64,000 nucleotides of DNA, from NCBI RefSeq assembly GCF_051124815.1, contig NZ_CP118486.1, positions 620,001 to 684,000 of the forward strand, written 5' to 3'. The notes below the pieces were generated by a model, which saw only the letters and a list, made by a program, of their open reading frames with translations, was not told where the DNA came from and ran no database searches. This DNA comes from Azospirillum sp051124815. GTDB lineage: Bacteria; Pseudomonadota; Alphaproteobacteria; Azospirillales; Azospirillaceae. The position numbers and the translations under genes are program-made. Shown here one piece after another: positions 15,937-24,450 of the stretch. The first letter of the stretch is position 1; every line of letters begins with the position of its first letter.

Positions 15937-17388
15937 ATGTTTCTCGGGATCGACATCGGCACGTCGAGCGTCAAGGCGGTTCTGACCGACGCCGACGGGG
16001 CCGTCGCCGGCAGCGCGTCCCGCCCCTGCACCGTCTCCCGCCCGCATCCGCTGTGGTCGGAGCAGGAGCCGGAGGACTGGGTCGCCGCCGCCATCGCCGC
16101 GGTGGACGAGCTGGCCGAACGCCAACCGGCGGATCTCGCCGCCGTGATCGGCATCGGCTTCTCCGGCCAGATGCACGGCGCGGTGCTGCTGGGCGCCGAC
16201 AACCGGGTGCTGCGCCCCGCCATCCTGTGGAACGACGGCCGCTCCCACCGCCAATGCGCGACGCTGGAGGAAAGCCTCCCGACGCTGCGGTCCATCAGTG
16301 GCAACATCGCCATGCCCGGCTTCACCGCGCCCAAGCTGCTGTGGGTGGCGGAGGAGGAGCATGAGGTCTTCGCCGCCCTCGCCAAGGTCCTGCTGCCCAA
16401 GGCCTATGTACGCTGGCGCCTGACCGGCGCGATGGTGGAGGAGATGTCGGACGCCTCCGGCACGCTGTGGCTCGACGTGGCCCGGCGCGACTGGTCGGAC
16501 GAGCTGCTCGCCGCCACCCGCATGACCCGCGCCCACATGCCCGATCTGGCCGAAGGCTCCGACGCCGTCGCCCGGCTGTCGCCCGACCTTGCCCGCCGCT
16601 GGGGCATGCCCACGCCGCCGGTGGTGGCGGGCGGGGCAGGGGATTGCGCCGCCAGCGCCGTCGGGCTCGGCGCCATCGCGCCCGACGACGGTTTCCTCAG
16701 CCTCGGCACCTCCGGCGTGGTGTGGCGCACGACCGACCGTTTCCTGCCCAACCCGGCGATGGCGGTCCATGCCTTCTGCCACGCGTTACCCGGCGTCTGG
16801 CACCAGATGGGCGTCATGCTGTCGTCGGCCGCCTCGCTCGCTTGGGCCGCCTCCACCCTCGGCGCGCCGGAGGCGGAGCTGCTGGCTCCGCTCGGCGACG
16901 CGGTGGACGGCCCCTCGCCGGTCGCCTTCCTGCCCTACCTGTCGGGCGAGCGCACCCCCCACAACGACGCCACCGTGCGCGGCCTGTTCGCCGGCCTGTC
17001 GGCGGAGACCGGCCGCGACGCCATGGTCCAGGCGGTGCTGGAGGGCGTCGCCTTCGCCTCCCGCGACAACCTCGTGGCGCTGGGAGTTGGCGCCCCGACA
17101 ATCTTCGACCTTGCCGGCGGCGGTTCCCGCTCGCGGCTGTGGGCGCGCATCTGCGCCGACGCGATCGGCGTCACCATCCACCGCATCGAGGATGGCGAGG
17201 TCGGCGCCGCGCTGGGCGCCGCCCATCTCGGCCGCATGGCGGCGACCGGGGAATCCCCCGCCACCGTCTGCCGCAAGCCCCGCCGTCTTGAGACCTTCAC
17301 CCCCGATCCGGCCCGCGCCGAGGCGTACAGCCAGGCGTGGCTGCGCTGGCGCCGGCTCTACCCCCTTGCCAAGGAGTTCGCGTCTTGA
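15937..17388 (+). CDS. xylB: xylulokinase
   Basis: A 483-residue FGGY-family kinase that phosphorylates D-xylulose to xylulose 5-phosphate. Visible features are the N-terminal phosphate motif DIGTSSVKAVLTD (residues 5-17), FSGQMHGAVLL near 76, the ATP-binding-side GFLSLGTSGVVWRT near 250, GERTPHNDATVRGLF near 340, and LAGGGSRSRLWARICADAIG near 390-410. Length fits the family. Its stop TGA overlaps the TTG start of xylA, so the two are translationally coupled. Confidence 0.93.
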   Translation: MFLGIDIGTSSVKAVLTDADGAVAGSASRPCTVSRPHPLWSEQEPEDWVAAAIAAVDELAERQPADLAAVIGIGFSGQMHGAVLLGADNRVLRPAILWNDGRSHRQCATLEESLPTLRSISGNIAMPGFTAPKLLWVAEEEHEVFAALAKVLLPKAYVRWRLTGAMVEEMSDASGTLWLDVARRDWSDELLAATRMTRAHMPDLAEGSDAVARLSPDLARRWGMPTPPVVAGGAGDCAASAVGLGAIAPDDGFLSLGTSGVVWRTTDRFLPNPAMAVHAFCHALPGVWHQMGVMLSSAASLAWAASTLGAPEAELLAPLGDAVDGPSPVAFLPYLSGERTPHNDATVRGLFAGLSAETGRDAMVQAVLEGVAFASRDNLVALGVGAPTIFDLAGGGSRSRLWARICADAIGVTIHRIEDGEVGAALGAAHLGRMAATGESPATVCRKPRRLETFTPDPARAEAYSQAWLRWRRLYPLAKEFAS

Positions 17389-18707
17389 GCACCGCCTCTT
17401 TCTTCGGCGACCTGTCCCCGGTCACCTACCGTGGACCGGACAGCCGCGACCCGCTGTCCTACCGCTGGTACGACAAGGACCGCGTGGTGCTGGGCAAGCG
17501 GATGGAGGACCATCTGCGGCTGGCCGCCTGCTACTGGCACAGCTTCTGCTGGCCGGGCGGCGACCCCTTCGGCGGCGAGACCTTCCAGCGCCCGTGGATG
17601 CGCCCCGGCCTCGACCCGATGCAGGCGGCGGGCGCCAAGGCGGATGTCGCCTTCGAGATGTTCCGCCTGCTCGACATCCCCTATTTCTGCTTCCACGACC
17701 TCGACGCCGCGCCCGAAGGTGACTCGCTGGCCGAGAGCGTCGACAATCTGAAGGCAGTGACCGAGCTGTTCGCGGCGAAGATGGAGACCGCCAAGGTCCG
17801 GCTGCTGTGGGGCACCGCCAACCTGTTCTCAAACCGCCGCTACATGGCCGGGGCGGCGACCAACCCGGACCCCGACGTTTTCCTCTATGCCTGCGGTCAG
17901 GTCCGCGCCGCGCTGGAGGCGACCCATGCGCTGGGCGGCGCCAACTATGTCATGTGGGGCGGGCGCGAGGGCTATGAGACGCTGCTGAACACCGACCTGA
18001 GGCGCGAGCTGGACCAGATGGGCCGTTTCCTGGCGATGGTGGTGGAGCACAAGCACAGGATCGGCTTCGACGGCCCGATCCTGATCGAACCGAAGCCGCG
18101 CGAGCCGACCAAGCACCAGTACGACTTCGACGTCGCCACCGTCTACGGCTTCCTGGAACGCTACGACCTGCTGGCCGACGTGCGGGTGAACATCGAACAG
18201 AACCACGCCATCCTCGCCGGCCACAGCTTCCAGCACGAGGTGGCGCTGGCGCTGGCGCTCGGCATCTTCGGCTCGCTCGACATGAACCGGGGCGACGCGC
18301 TGCTGGGCTGGGACACCGACCAGTTCGCCAACGACGTCGGCGAGCTGACCGTGGTGATGCACGACATCCTGAAGGGCGGCGGCTTCACCACCGGTGGCCT
18401 GAATTTCGACGCCAAGATCCGCCGCCAGTCGCTCGACCCGGCGGACCTGCTGCACGGCCACATCGGCGGCATCGACACCTGCGCCCGCGCCCTGCTGCAG
18501 GCCGCGCAGATGCTGGAGGACGGCGCCCTGACCAAGCCGCTGGCCGAGCGCTACGCCGGCTGGGACGGCGCGGAGGGGCAGGCGATCCTGTCCGGCAAGC
18601 GCGACCTCGCCACGCTGGCCGACCGCGCGCTGACCGGCGGCATCAACCCGCAGCCGCGCTCCGGCCGGCAGGAGTATCTGGAGAACATCGTCAACCGCTA
18701 CGTCTGA
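17385..18707 (+). CDS. xylA: xylose isomerase
   Basis: A 440-residue TIM-barrel enzyme converting D-xylose to D-xylulose. Conserved segments include FCFHDLDAAPEG (catalytic histidine-aspartate region near residue 100), WGGREGYETLLNTD near 190, EPKPREPTKHQYDFD near 232-246, and EQNHAILAGHSFQHE with the metal-binding acidic residues, then DMNRGDALLGWDTDQF. I take the TTG at 17385 as start: AAGGAG lies 8 bases before it, it overlaps the xylB stop as TTGA, and the resulting length is that of class II xylose isomerases. No nearer ATG precedes the conserved region. Confidence 0.94.
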   Translation: MSTASFFGDLSPVTYRGPDSRDPLSYRWYDKDRVVLGKRMEDHLRLAACYWHSFCWPGGDPFGGETFQRPWMRPGLDPMQAAGAKADVAFEMFRLLDIPYFCFHDLDAAPEGDSLAESVDNLKAVTELFAAKMETAKVRLLWGTANLFSNRRYMAGAATNPDPDVFLYACGQVRAALEATHALGGANYVMWGGREGYETLLNTDLRRELDQMGRFLAMVVEHKHRIGFDGPILIEPKPREPTKHQYDFDVATVYGFLERYDLLADVRVNIEQNHAILAGHSFQHEVALALALGIFGSLDMNRGDALLGWDTDQFANDVGELTVVMHDILKGGGFTTGGLNFDAKIRRQSLDPADLLHGHIGGIDTCARALLQAAQMLEDGALTKPLAERYAGWDGAEGQAILSGKRDLATLADRALTGGINPQPRSGRQEYLENIVNRYV

Positions 18708-18743
18708 ACTGAGAGGGACAGTCCCTCCAATCATTCGCAACGT

Positions 18744-18840
18744 TCTCGGCCGTCATCCCCGCGAAGGCGGGGATCCAGGCGTCCCGATCACGAAACCATT
18801 GGGAAAGCTGGATTCCCGCCTTCGCGGGAATGACGGCCGA
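18744..18840. repeat. dispersed palindromic repeat, family A copy 2
   Basis: The same inverted arms as at 14588, here between xylA and xylF inside the putative operon. It could lower read-through or protect the upstream mRNA end, allowing different levels of the enzymes and the transporter. Confidence 0.85.
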
Positions 18841-18933
18841 CCACGGAGAATCAACAGCTTCGACCGATTTCACCATCTGCTTTCGTCGATCAACAAGGCC
18901 GCCCCCGATGCGGCCACTCTGGGAGGAAACACG

Positions 18934-19992
18934 ATGAAGCACCGCCTCACCGCCACCATGGCCGGCCTGTTCCTGACGCTGGCCGCCGCCACCACCATGA
19001 CCTCCACCGCCGCGCTCGCCGCCGGCACCACCGTCGGCGTCTCCTGGTCCAATTTCCAGGAGGAACGCTGGAAGACCGACGAGGCGGCGATCAAGGCCGT
19101 CATCGAGAAGGCCGGCGGCAAATACCTGTCGGCCGACGCCCAGTCCTCCCCGGCCAAGCAGCTCTCCGACATCGAATCGCTGATCTCGCGCGGCGCCAAT
19201 GCGCTGATCATCCTGGCGCAGGACAGCGACGCCATCCGCCCGGCGGTGGAGAAGGCCGCGGCCGAGGGCATCCCGGTCGTCGGCTATGACCGGCTGATCG
19301 AAATCCCGTCGGCCTTCTACATCACCTTCGACAACAAGGAGGTCGGCCGGCTCCAGGCGCGCAGCGTCTTCGCGCTGAAGCCCAAGGGCAACTACGCCTT
19401 CATCAAGGGCAGCTCCACCGACCCCAACGCCGACTTCCTGTTCGCCGGCCAGATGGAGGTGCTGAAGGCGGCCATCGACCGCGGCGACGTGAAGAATGTC
19501 GGCGAGGCCTACACCGACAAATGGCTGCCCGCCATCGCCCAGCAGAACATGGAACAGATCCTGACCAAGACGAACAACAAGGTCGACGCCGTGGTCGCCT
19601 CCAACGACGGCACGGCGGGCGGCGCCGTCGCGGCGCTGGCGGCGCAGGGCTTGGCCGGGACCGTGCCGGTGTCGGGCCAGGACGGCGACAAGGCGGCGCT
19701 GAACCGCATCGCGCTCGGCACCCAGACGGTTTCGGTGTGGAAGGACGCCCGCGAACTCGGCCGCCGCGCCGCGGAGATCGCCATGGATCTCGCCGGCGGC
19801 AAGAAGATGACCGACATCCCCGGCGCCACGACCTTCGACGGCGGCCCGAAGAAACAGAAGATGACCTCGCTGTTCCTCACCCCCATCGCCATCACCAAGG
19901 ACAATCTGGGCCAGGTGATCGACGCCGGCTGGGTGACCAAGGACGTGGTGTGCCAGGGCGTGAAGCCCGGCAGCGTCAAGGCCTGCAACTGA
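18934..19992 (+). CDS. xylF: D-xylose ABC transporter substrate-binding protein
   Basis: A 352-residue periplasmic protein with a signal peptide at about residues 1-30 (basic start, hydrophobic core, AALAAG cleavage). It has the sugar-binding fold of the XylF/RbsB class: GVSWSNFQEERWKTDEAAI, the ADAQSSPAKQLSDIE loop, SRGANALIILAQD and VASNDGTAGGAVAAL. GGGAGG lies 8 bases before the ATG at 18934. The stop overlaps the xylH start (TGATG). It delivers xylose to XylH/XylG. Confidence 0.93.
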   Translation: MKHRLTATMAGLFLTLAAATTMTSTAALAAGTTVGVSWSNFQEERWKTDEAAIKAVIEKAGGKYLSADAQSSPAKQLSDIESLISRGANALIILAQDSDAIRPAVEKAAAEGIPVVGYDRLIEIPSAFYITFDNKEVGRLQARSVFALKPKGNYAFIKGSSTDPNADFLFAGQMEVLKAAIDRGDVKNVGEAYTDKWLPAIAQQNMEQILTKTNNKVDAVVASNDGTAGGAVAALAAQGLAGTVPVSGQDGDKAALNRIALGTQTVSVWKDARELGRRAAEIAMDLAGGKKMTDIPGATTFDGGPKKQKMTSLFLTPIAITKDNLGQVIDAGWVTKDVVCQGVKPGSVKACN

Positions 19993-21317
19993 TGGCGGAG
20001 CCGTCCACCACCCTGTCCCCGGCGCCCTCCTCCTCGGAGGCACCGGCCGGACGGCGGGCCGGCATCGGCGACGCCCTGCGCGCGCTGGAGCTGGACACCC
20101 GCATGGTCGGGATGATCGGGGCGCTCGCCGTCGTCTGGATCGGCTTCGACATCCTGACCGGCGGCGCCTTCCTGACCCCGCGCAACCTGTGGAACCTGTC
20201 GGTGCAGACCGCGTCGGTCGCCGTGATGGCGACGGGCATGGTGCTGGTCATCGTCACCCGCAACATCGACCTGTCGGTCGGCTCGATCCTGGGCTTCACC
20301 GGCATGGTGGTCGGCGTGCTCCAGGCCCGCATCCTGCCGGAGATCTGGGGCTTCGACAATCCGCTGACCTGGGTGGTGGCGGTGCTGGCGGCAATCGCCG
20401 TCGGCGGGGCGGTGGGGGCGCTGCAGGGCGCCGTCATCGCCTATCTCGGCGTGTCGTCCTTCATCGTCACGCTGGGCGGACTGCTGGTCTGGCGCGGCGC
20501 GGCCTGGTGGGTGACGACCGGCCAGACGGTGGCGCCGATGGACGGGCTGTTCAAACGGCTGGGCGGCGGCTTCGACGGCGCCATCGGCGCCGGGCCAAGC
20601 TGGGCGGTCGGCATCGCCGCCATCCTGCTGTCGGTCGCCGCCATCGTGATGACGCGGCGGCGCCGGGCCGGTTTCGGCTTCCCCGTCCGGCCCTTGTGGG
20701 CGGAAGGGGTGGTGATCCTGCTGGTCGCCGCCGCCATCACCGGCGCCGTGCTGGTGGTCAACGCCTATCCCCTGCCCATGCCGGTGGTGCGCCGGATGAT
20801 GGAGGCGCAGGGGCTGGCGACCGACGGCACCCTGCCTGTGGTCGCCCACGGCTTCGCCATCCCGGTGCTGATCGCGCTGGCGGTCGGCGTGGCGGTGACC
20901 TTCCTGTCGCGGCGCACCCGCTTCGGCCGCTATGTCTTCGCGCTCGGCGGCAATCCGGAGGCGGCGGAGCTGTCGGGCATCAACACCAAACGGGTCCTGG
21001 TGATGGTGTTCGGGCTGATGGGGGCGCTGTGCGGCCTGTCCGCCTGCATCGCCACCGCCCGGCTGAACGCCGCCACCAACGCCAACGGCACGCTGGACGA
21101 GCTGTATGTGATCGCCGCGGCGATCATCGGCGGCACCTCGATGGCCGGCGGCGTCGGCACCATCCTGGGCGCGATGCTCGGCGCCATGGTGATGCAGTCC
21201 CTGCAGTCCGGCATGGTGCTGCTGGGGGTGGACGCGCCGATGCAGAACATCGTCGTCGGCGTCGTGCTGGTCGCCGCGGTCTATATCGACACGCTCTATC
21301 GCAGGGGGATGAAATGA
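19992..21317 (+). CDS. xylH: D-xylose ABC transporter permease
   Basis: A 441-residue inner-membrane permease of the ribose/xylose family with about ten hydrophobic segments. The central part has the family signature TRNIDLSVGSILGFTGM (near 90-106), and the cytoplasmic loop that contacts the ATPase reads GRYVFALGGNPEAAELSGI near 310-328, followed by GTSMAGGVGTILGAMLGA. It is long because of an N-terminal polar extension and an extra loop of about 100 residues in the middle, both typical of XylH. It overlaps xylF and xylG by one and four bases. Confidence 0.93.
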   Translation: MAEPSTTLSPAPSSSEAPAGRRAGIGDALRALELDTRMVGMIGALAVVWIGFDILTGGAFLTPRNLWNLSVQTASVAVMATGMVLVIVTRNIDLSVGSILGFTGMVVGVLQARILPEIWGFDNPLTWVVAVLAAIAVGGAVGALQGAVIAYLGVSSFIVTLGGLLVWRGAAWWVTTGQTVAPMDGLFKRLGGGFDGAIGAGPSWAVGIAAILLSVAAIVMTRRRRAGFGFPVRPLWAEGVVILLVAAAITGAVLVVNAYPLPMPVVRRMMEAQGLATDGTLPVVAHGFAIPVLIALAVGVAVTFLSRRTRFGRYVFALGGNPEAAELSGINTKRVLVMVFGLMGALCGLSACIATARLNAATNANGTLDELYVIAAAIIGGTSMAGGVGTILGAMLGAMVMQSLQSGMVLLGVDAPMQNIVVGVVLVAAVYIDTLYRRGMK

Positions 21318-22114
21318 CCGGCCTTGCCATGGCGGAACCCCAGGCCGCGACAAGCCCGCTGGTGGAGATGCGCGACGTCTCCATCGCCTTCGGCGGCATC
21401 AAGGCGGTGGACGGCGTCAGCATCGACCTTTACCCCGGCGAGGTGGTCGGTCTTCTCGGTCACAACGGCGCCGGCAAATCGACGCTCATCAAGATCCTGT
21501 CCGGCGCCTATGCCGCCGACCATGGCGAGATCCGGGTGAACGGCGAGCCGGTCCAGATCTCCAGCCCGCGCGACGCCAAGCGCTGCGGCATCGAGACGAT
21601 CTACCAGACGCTGGCGCTGGCCGACAATGTCGACGCCGCCGCCAACATCTTCCTGGGCCGCGAGAAGCTGACCCCCTGGGGCACGCTGGACGACCACGCG
21701 ATGGAGGCGGAGGCGCGCAAGGTGATGGGCCGCCTGAACCCGCATTTCCGCCGTTTCAAGGAACCGGTCAAGGCGCTGTCCGGCGGCCAGCGCCAGTCTG
21801 TCGCCATCGCCCGCGCCATCCATTTCGACGCCCGCGTCCTCATCATGGACGAGCCGACCGCAGCCCTCGGCCCCGCCGAAACCCAGCAGGTCGGCGAACT
21901 GGTGAAGCAGCTGAAGCAGGAGGGCATCGGCATCTTCCTGATCTCCCACGACATCCACGATGTGTTCGATCTGGCCGACCGCATCCATGTGATGAAGAAC
22001 GGCAAGCTGGTCGGCACCGCCCGCGTGTCCGACGTGACCAAGGACGAGGTGCTGGGCATGATCATCCTCGGCAAATGCCCGCCGGGTGCGGTTCCCGGCC
22101 CAGGAGCCGCCTGA
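21314..22114 (+). CDS. xylG: D-xylose ABC transporter ATP-binding protein, single-domain form
   Basis: A 266-residue ATPase with one nucleotide-binding domain: Walker A GHNGAGKST (near 49-57), ABC signature LSGGQRQSVAIARA (near 156), Walker B VLIMDEPTAALG, and switch histidine ISHDIHD. Most XylG proteins contain two such domains in about 510 residues; this one corresponds only to the first and would act as a homodimer, as in FrcA-type systems of alphaproteobacteria. It starts within the xylH stop (ATGA). A GCCTCCC/GGGAGG hairpin follows at 22132-22153. Confidence 0.9.
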   Translation: MTGLAMAEPQAATSPLVEMRDVSIAFGGIKAVDGVSIDLYPGEVVGLLGHNGAGKSTLIKILSGAYAADHGEIRVNGEPVQISSPRDAKRCGIETIYQTLALADNVDAAANIFLGREKLTPWGTLDDHAMEAEARKVMGRLNPHFRRFKEPVKALSGGQRQSVAIARAIHFDARVLIMDEPTAALGPAETQQVGELVKQLKQEGIGIFLISHDIHDVFDLADRIHVMKNGKLVGTARVSDVTKDEVLGMIILGKCPPGAVPGPGAA

Positions 22115-22216
22115 CCGGGCCTTCGCGCTTGCCTCCCGCCGGGACATGGGAGGTTGCGCCCGCTCCGCTGCCTGTCCACAATCGCCGCCGCACCTCTTTC
22201 GCACAGGCAAGGCGGC

Positions 22217-23398
22217 ATGAGCATTCCGACCGACTACCGTTCCGGCCTCGCCGCCGCGACGCCCATCGACCCAGTCATGGCGGAGCGGTACGTCCGCCAC
22301 ATGACCATCGGCGACCCGGCTGCCGACGCCCTGGTGGCGGAGTTCCAGCGCCATCCCGCCGCGCAGCAGCGCGAGTGGATGCGGCGCGGCATCGAGGAGG
22401 GTCCCGCCGCCCTCGCCGATGCGCCGGACGCCGTGCGCGCCTTCTTCGCCGACATTGAGCAGGTGCCGGACTGGTTCGATCCCAAGGCCGCCGGTCTTGG
22501 CTGCCGCGCCTTCCACCGCCATTCCGAAATGTTCCTCGGCGCCTTCGTCGGCGCGGTCCTGATCGAAGGCTTCTCCACCCGCATCTCGAAATCCTTCAGC
22601 ATCACCGGCCGTCTCGTCGACCAGGGGGTGCGCCGGCTGAAGCAGAACAACCTGCATCTGGTCGAGATCTTCATGCCGGGCGGGCTGGACCGCCGGGGCG
22701 AGGGCTGGAGGCTGTCGGTGCGCATCCGCCTGATCCACGCCCGCGTCCGCCATCTGCTGAGCAACTCCGACGAATGGGACCTCGAAGCCTGGGGCACCCC
22801 GCTCAGCTCCGCCCACATCGCCTACGCCACCGCCGCCTTCTCCGGCCTGCTGCTGCAGCGCGCCGCCATGCTGGGCGTCGCGCTGACGGCGGAGGAGCGG
22901 GCGTCCTTCATGATGATCTGGCGCTATTCCGGCTGGCTGATGGGGGTCGATCCCGAACTGCTCTTCGCCGACCAGGAGGAGGCGCTGCGCATCCATCGCA
23001 TCGGCACCCTGTGCGAGCCGCCGCCGGATCTGGAATCCATCCTGCTCGCCAACGGCCTGATCAACTCCGCGCCGATTGTCGCCGGCATCGCCGATCCCAA
23101 GGCGCGCAAGGCACTGACGAAGCGCATCTACACCATCTCGCGCGCCCTGATCGGCGATGCGCTGGCCGACCGGCTCCGCTACCCGAAGTCGCACCGCCTC
23201 AGCGGCATGGGCGCGCTGGCGCTGCTGCGCTGGACCAACCGGATGGAGCGCCTGCTCTACGGGCTGGTGCCGGCACTCGGCCGCCGCCGCCGCGCCGGCC
23301 AGTTCCAGCGCATGCTGGAGGTCTCCTTCCACGACCCCGCCGGGATCAGCTACCGCATGCCGGAAAAGCTCCACGCCGAGAAGGATGCGCCGCTTTGA
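22217..23398 (+). CDS. DUF2236 / MpaB-type oxygenase family protein
   Basis: A 393-residue protein of the DUF2236 (rubber oxygenase Lcp / mycophenolic-acid MpaB') family. It is mainly helical with a conserved histidine-arginine pattern: FHRHSEMFLGAF near 100, GRLVDQGVRRL near 134, VRIRLIHARVRH near 170-182 and GTPLSSAHIAYAT near 196. Family members are b-type haem proteins that cleave or oxidise hydrophobic substrates. It begins a three-gene set in which each stop overlaps the next start. GGCGGC and the ATG at 22217 fit the usual start. The substrate is unknown. Confidence 0.83.
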   Translation: MSIPTDYRSGLAAATPIDPVMAERYVRHMTIGDPAADALVAEFQRHPAAQQREWMRRGIEEGPAALADAPDAVRAFFADIEQVPDWFDPKAAGLGCRAFHRHSEMFLGAFVGAVLIEGFSTRISKSFSITGRLVDQGVRRLKQNNLHLVEIFMPGGLDRRGEGWRLSVRIRLIHARVRHLLSNSDEWDLEAWGTPLSSAHIAYATAAFSGLLLQRAAMLGVALTAEERASFMMIWRYSGWLMGVDPELLFADQEEALRIHRIGTLCEPPPDLESILLANGLINSAPIVAGIADPKARKALTKRIYTISRALIGDALADRLRYPKSHRLSGMGALALLRWTNRMERLLYGLVPALGRRRRAGQFQRMLEVSFHDPAGISYRMPEKLHAEKDAPL

Positions 23399-24450
23399 CC
23401 GTATCTGCGGCTGCCGGCCGCCCCATCGCCCCGGTTCTGGTGCTCAGCACCGGGCGCTGCGGTTCGACCATGCTGTCCGATCTGCTCAACCGGCATCGGG
23501 ATATCCTCAGCCTGTCGGAATTCTTCGTTCCGCTGGGGCAGGAGGCGTTCATCTGGAAAAATCCAGACGGCGCGCGGTTCTGGCGGCTGCTGAGCGAGCA
23601 GGGACCGGCGATGCGCGCCACCCTGCGCGCCGGCCGGGTGGTGGACGAGGCGCTCTACCCCTACGACAAGCCGGGGCAGCGCTTCACCGCCCAGACCATG
23701 CCGCCGGTGATGGCGGTGTCGCTGCCGCACCTGACGCCGGATTACGAGGCGCTGTACGACCAGCTGGCGGCGGAGGTGCCGTCCTGGCCGCGCCGGCCCT
23801 TGGCCGACCAGTACCGGGCGTTCTTCGAGCATCTGCGGGGCCGGTTCGGCCGGCGCGTCTGGATCGAGCGGTCGGGCGGCTCGCTGATGCTGGCCGCCAA
23901 ACTGCTGCGCCTGTTTCCCGATGCGCGGGTGATCCATGTCTTCCGCGACGGCCGCGACACCGCGATGTCGATGGCCCAACACCATAATTTCCGCGTCCTC
24001 GCCGGGCTGTCGCTTGCCTGCCGGCGTGTCGGCCTCAACCCCTGGGCGCGCGCCCTGTCGCCGACGGTCGGCCATGCCGAGGCGCTGGGCTACCGCCTGA
24101 TGCTCCGCCTGCTCGACACCGGCCGGCTGGACCGCGAAGGCCTGCCGCTCGCCGAGTTCGGGCGGCTGTGGAGCCAGCTGATCGAGACCGGCGACGCGGT
24201 GCTGCGCACTCTGCCGCCCGACCGCCTGCTGACCGTCCGCATCGAGGATCTGCAGAACTCGCCGCGCGACGAGTTGCGCCGGCTGATCCGCTTCGTCGAT
24301 CCGTCGCTGGAGGACGAAGGATGGCTCGACGCCGTGTCCCCGATCCCGCGCCCGGCGAAGCCGCGCTTCACCGGTCTGCCGCCGGACCAGTTGCGCGCCC
24401 TGACCGACGCCTGCGCGCCGGGGCTGGACCTGCTGGGATACGGGCGATGA
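23395..24450 (+). CDS. sulfotransferase family protein
   Basis: A 351-residue PAPS-dependent sulfotransferase-like protein. The 5' phosphosulfate loop is STGRCGSTMLSDLLNRH (about residues 17-33) and the 3' phosphate-binding region reads VIHVFRDGRDTAMSMAQHH (about 181-199), both family hallmarks; RIEDLQNSP near 281 is another conserved element. The start is the TTG at 23395, overlapping the upstream stop as TTGA with GAGAAGGA upstream. It probably transfers sulfate to a hydroxylated or lipidic acceptor; which one is unknown. Coupled to its neighbours on both sides. Confidence 0.85.
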   Translation: MTVSAAAGRPIAPVLVLSTGRCGSTMLSDLLNRHRDILSLSEFFVPLGQEAFIWKNPDGARFWRLLSEQGPAMRATLRAGRVVDEALYPYDKPGQRFTAQTMPPVMAVSLPHLTPDYEALYDQLAAEVPSWPRRPLADQYRAFFEHLRGRFGRRVWIERSGGSLMLAAKLLRLFPDARVIHVFRDGRDTAMSMAQHHNFRVLAGLSLACRRVGLNPWARALSPTVGHAEALGYRLMLRLLDTGRLDREGLPLAEFGRLWSQLIETGDAVLRTLPPDRLLTVRIEDLQNSPRDELRRLIRFVDPSLEDEGWLDAVSPIPRPAKPRFTGLPPDQLRALTDACAPGLDLLGYGR

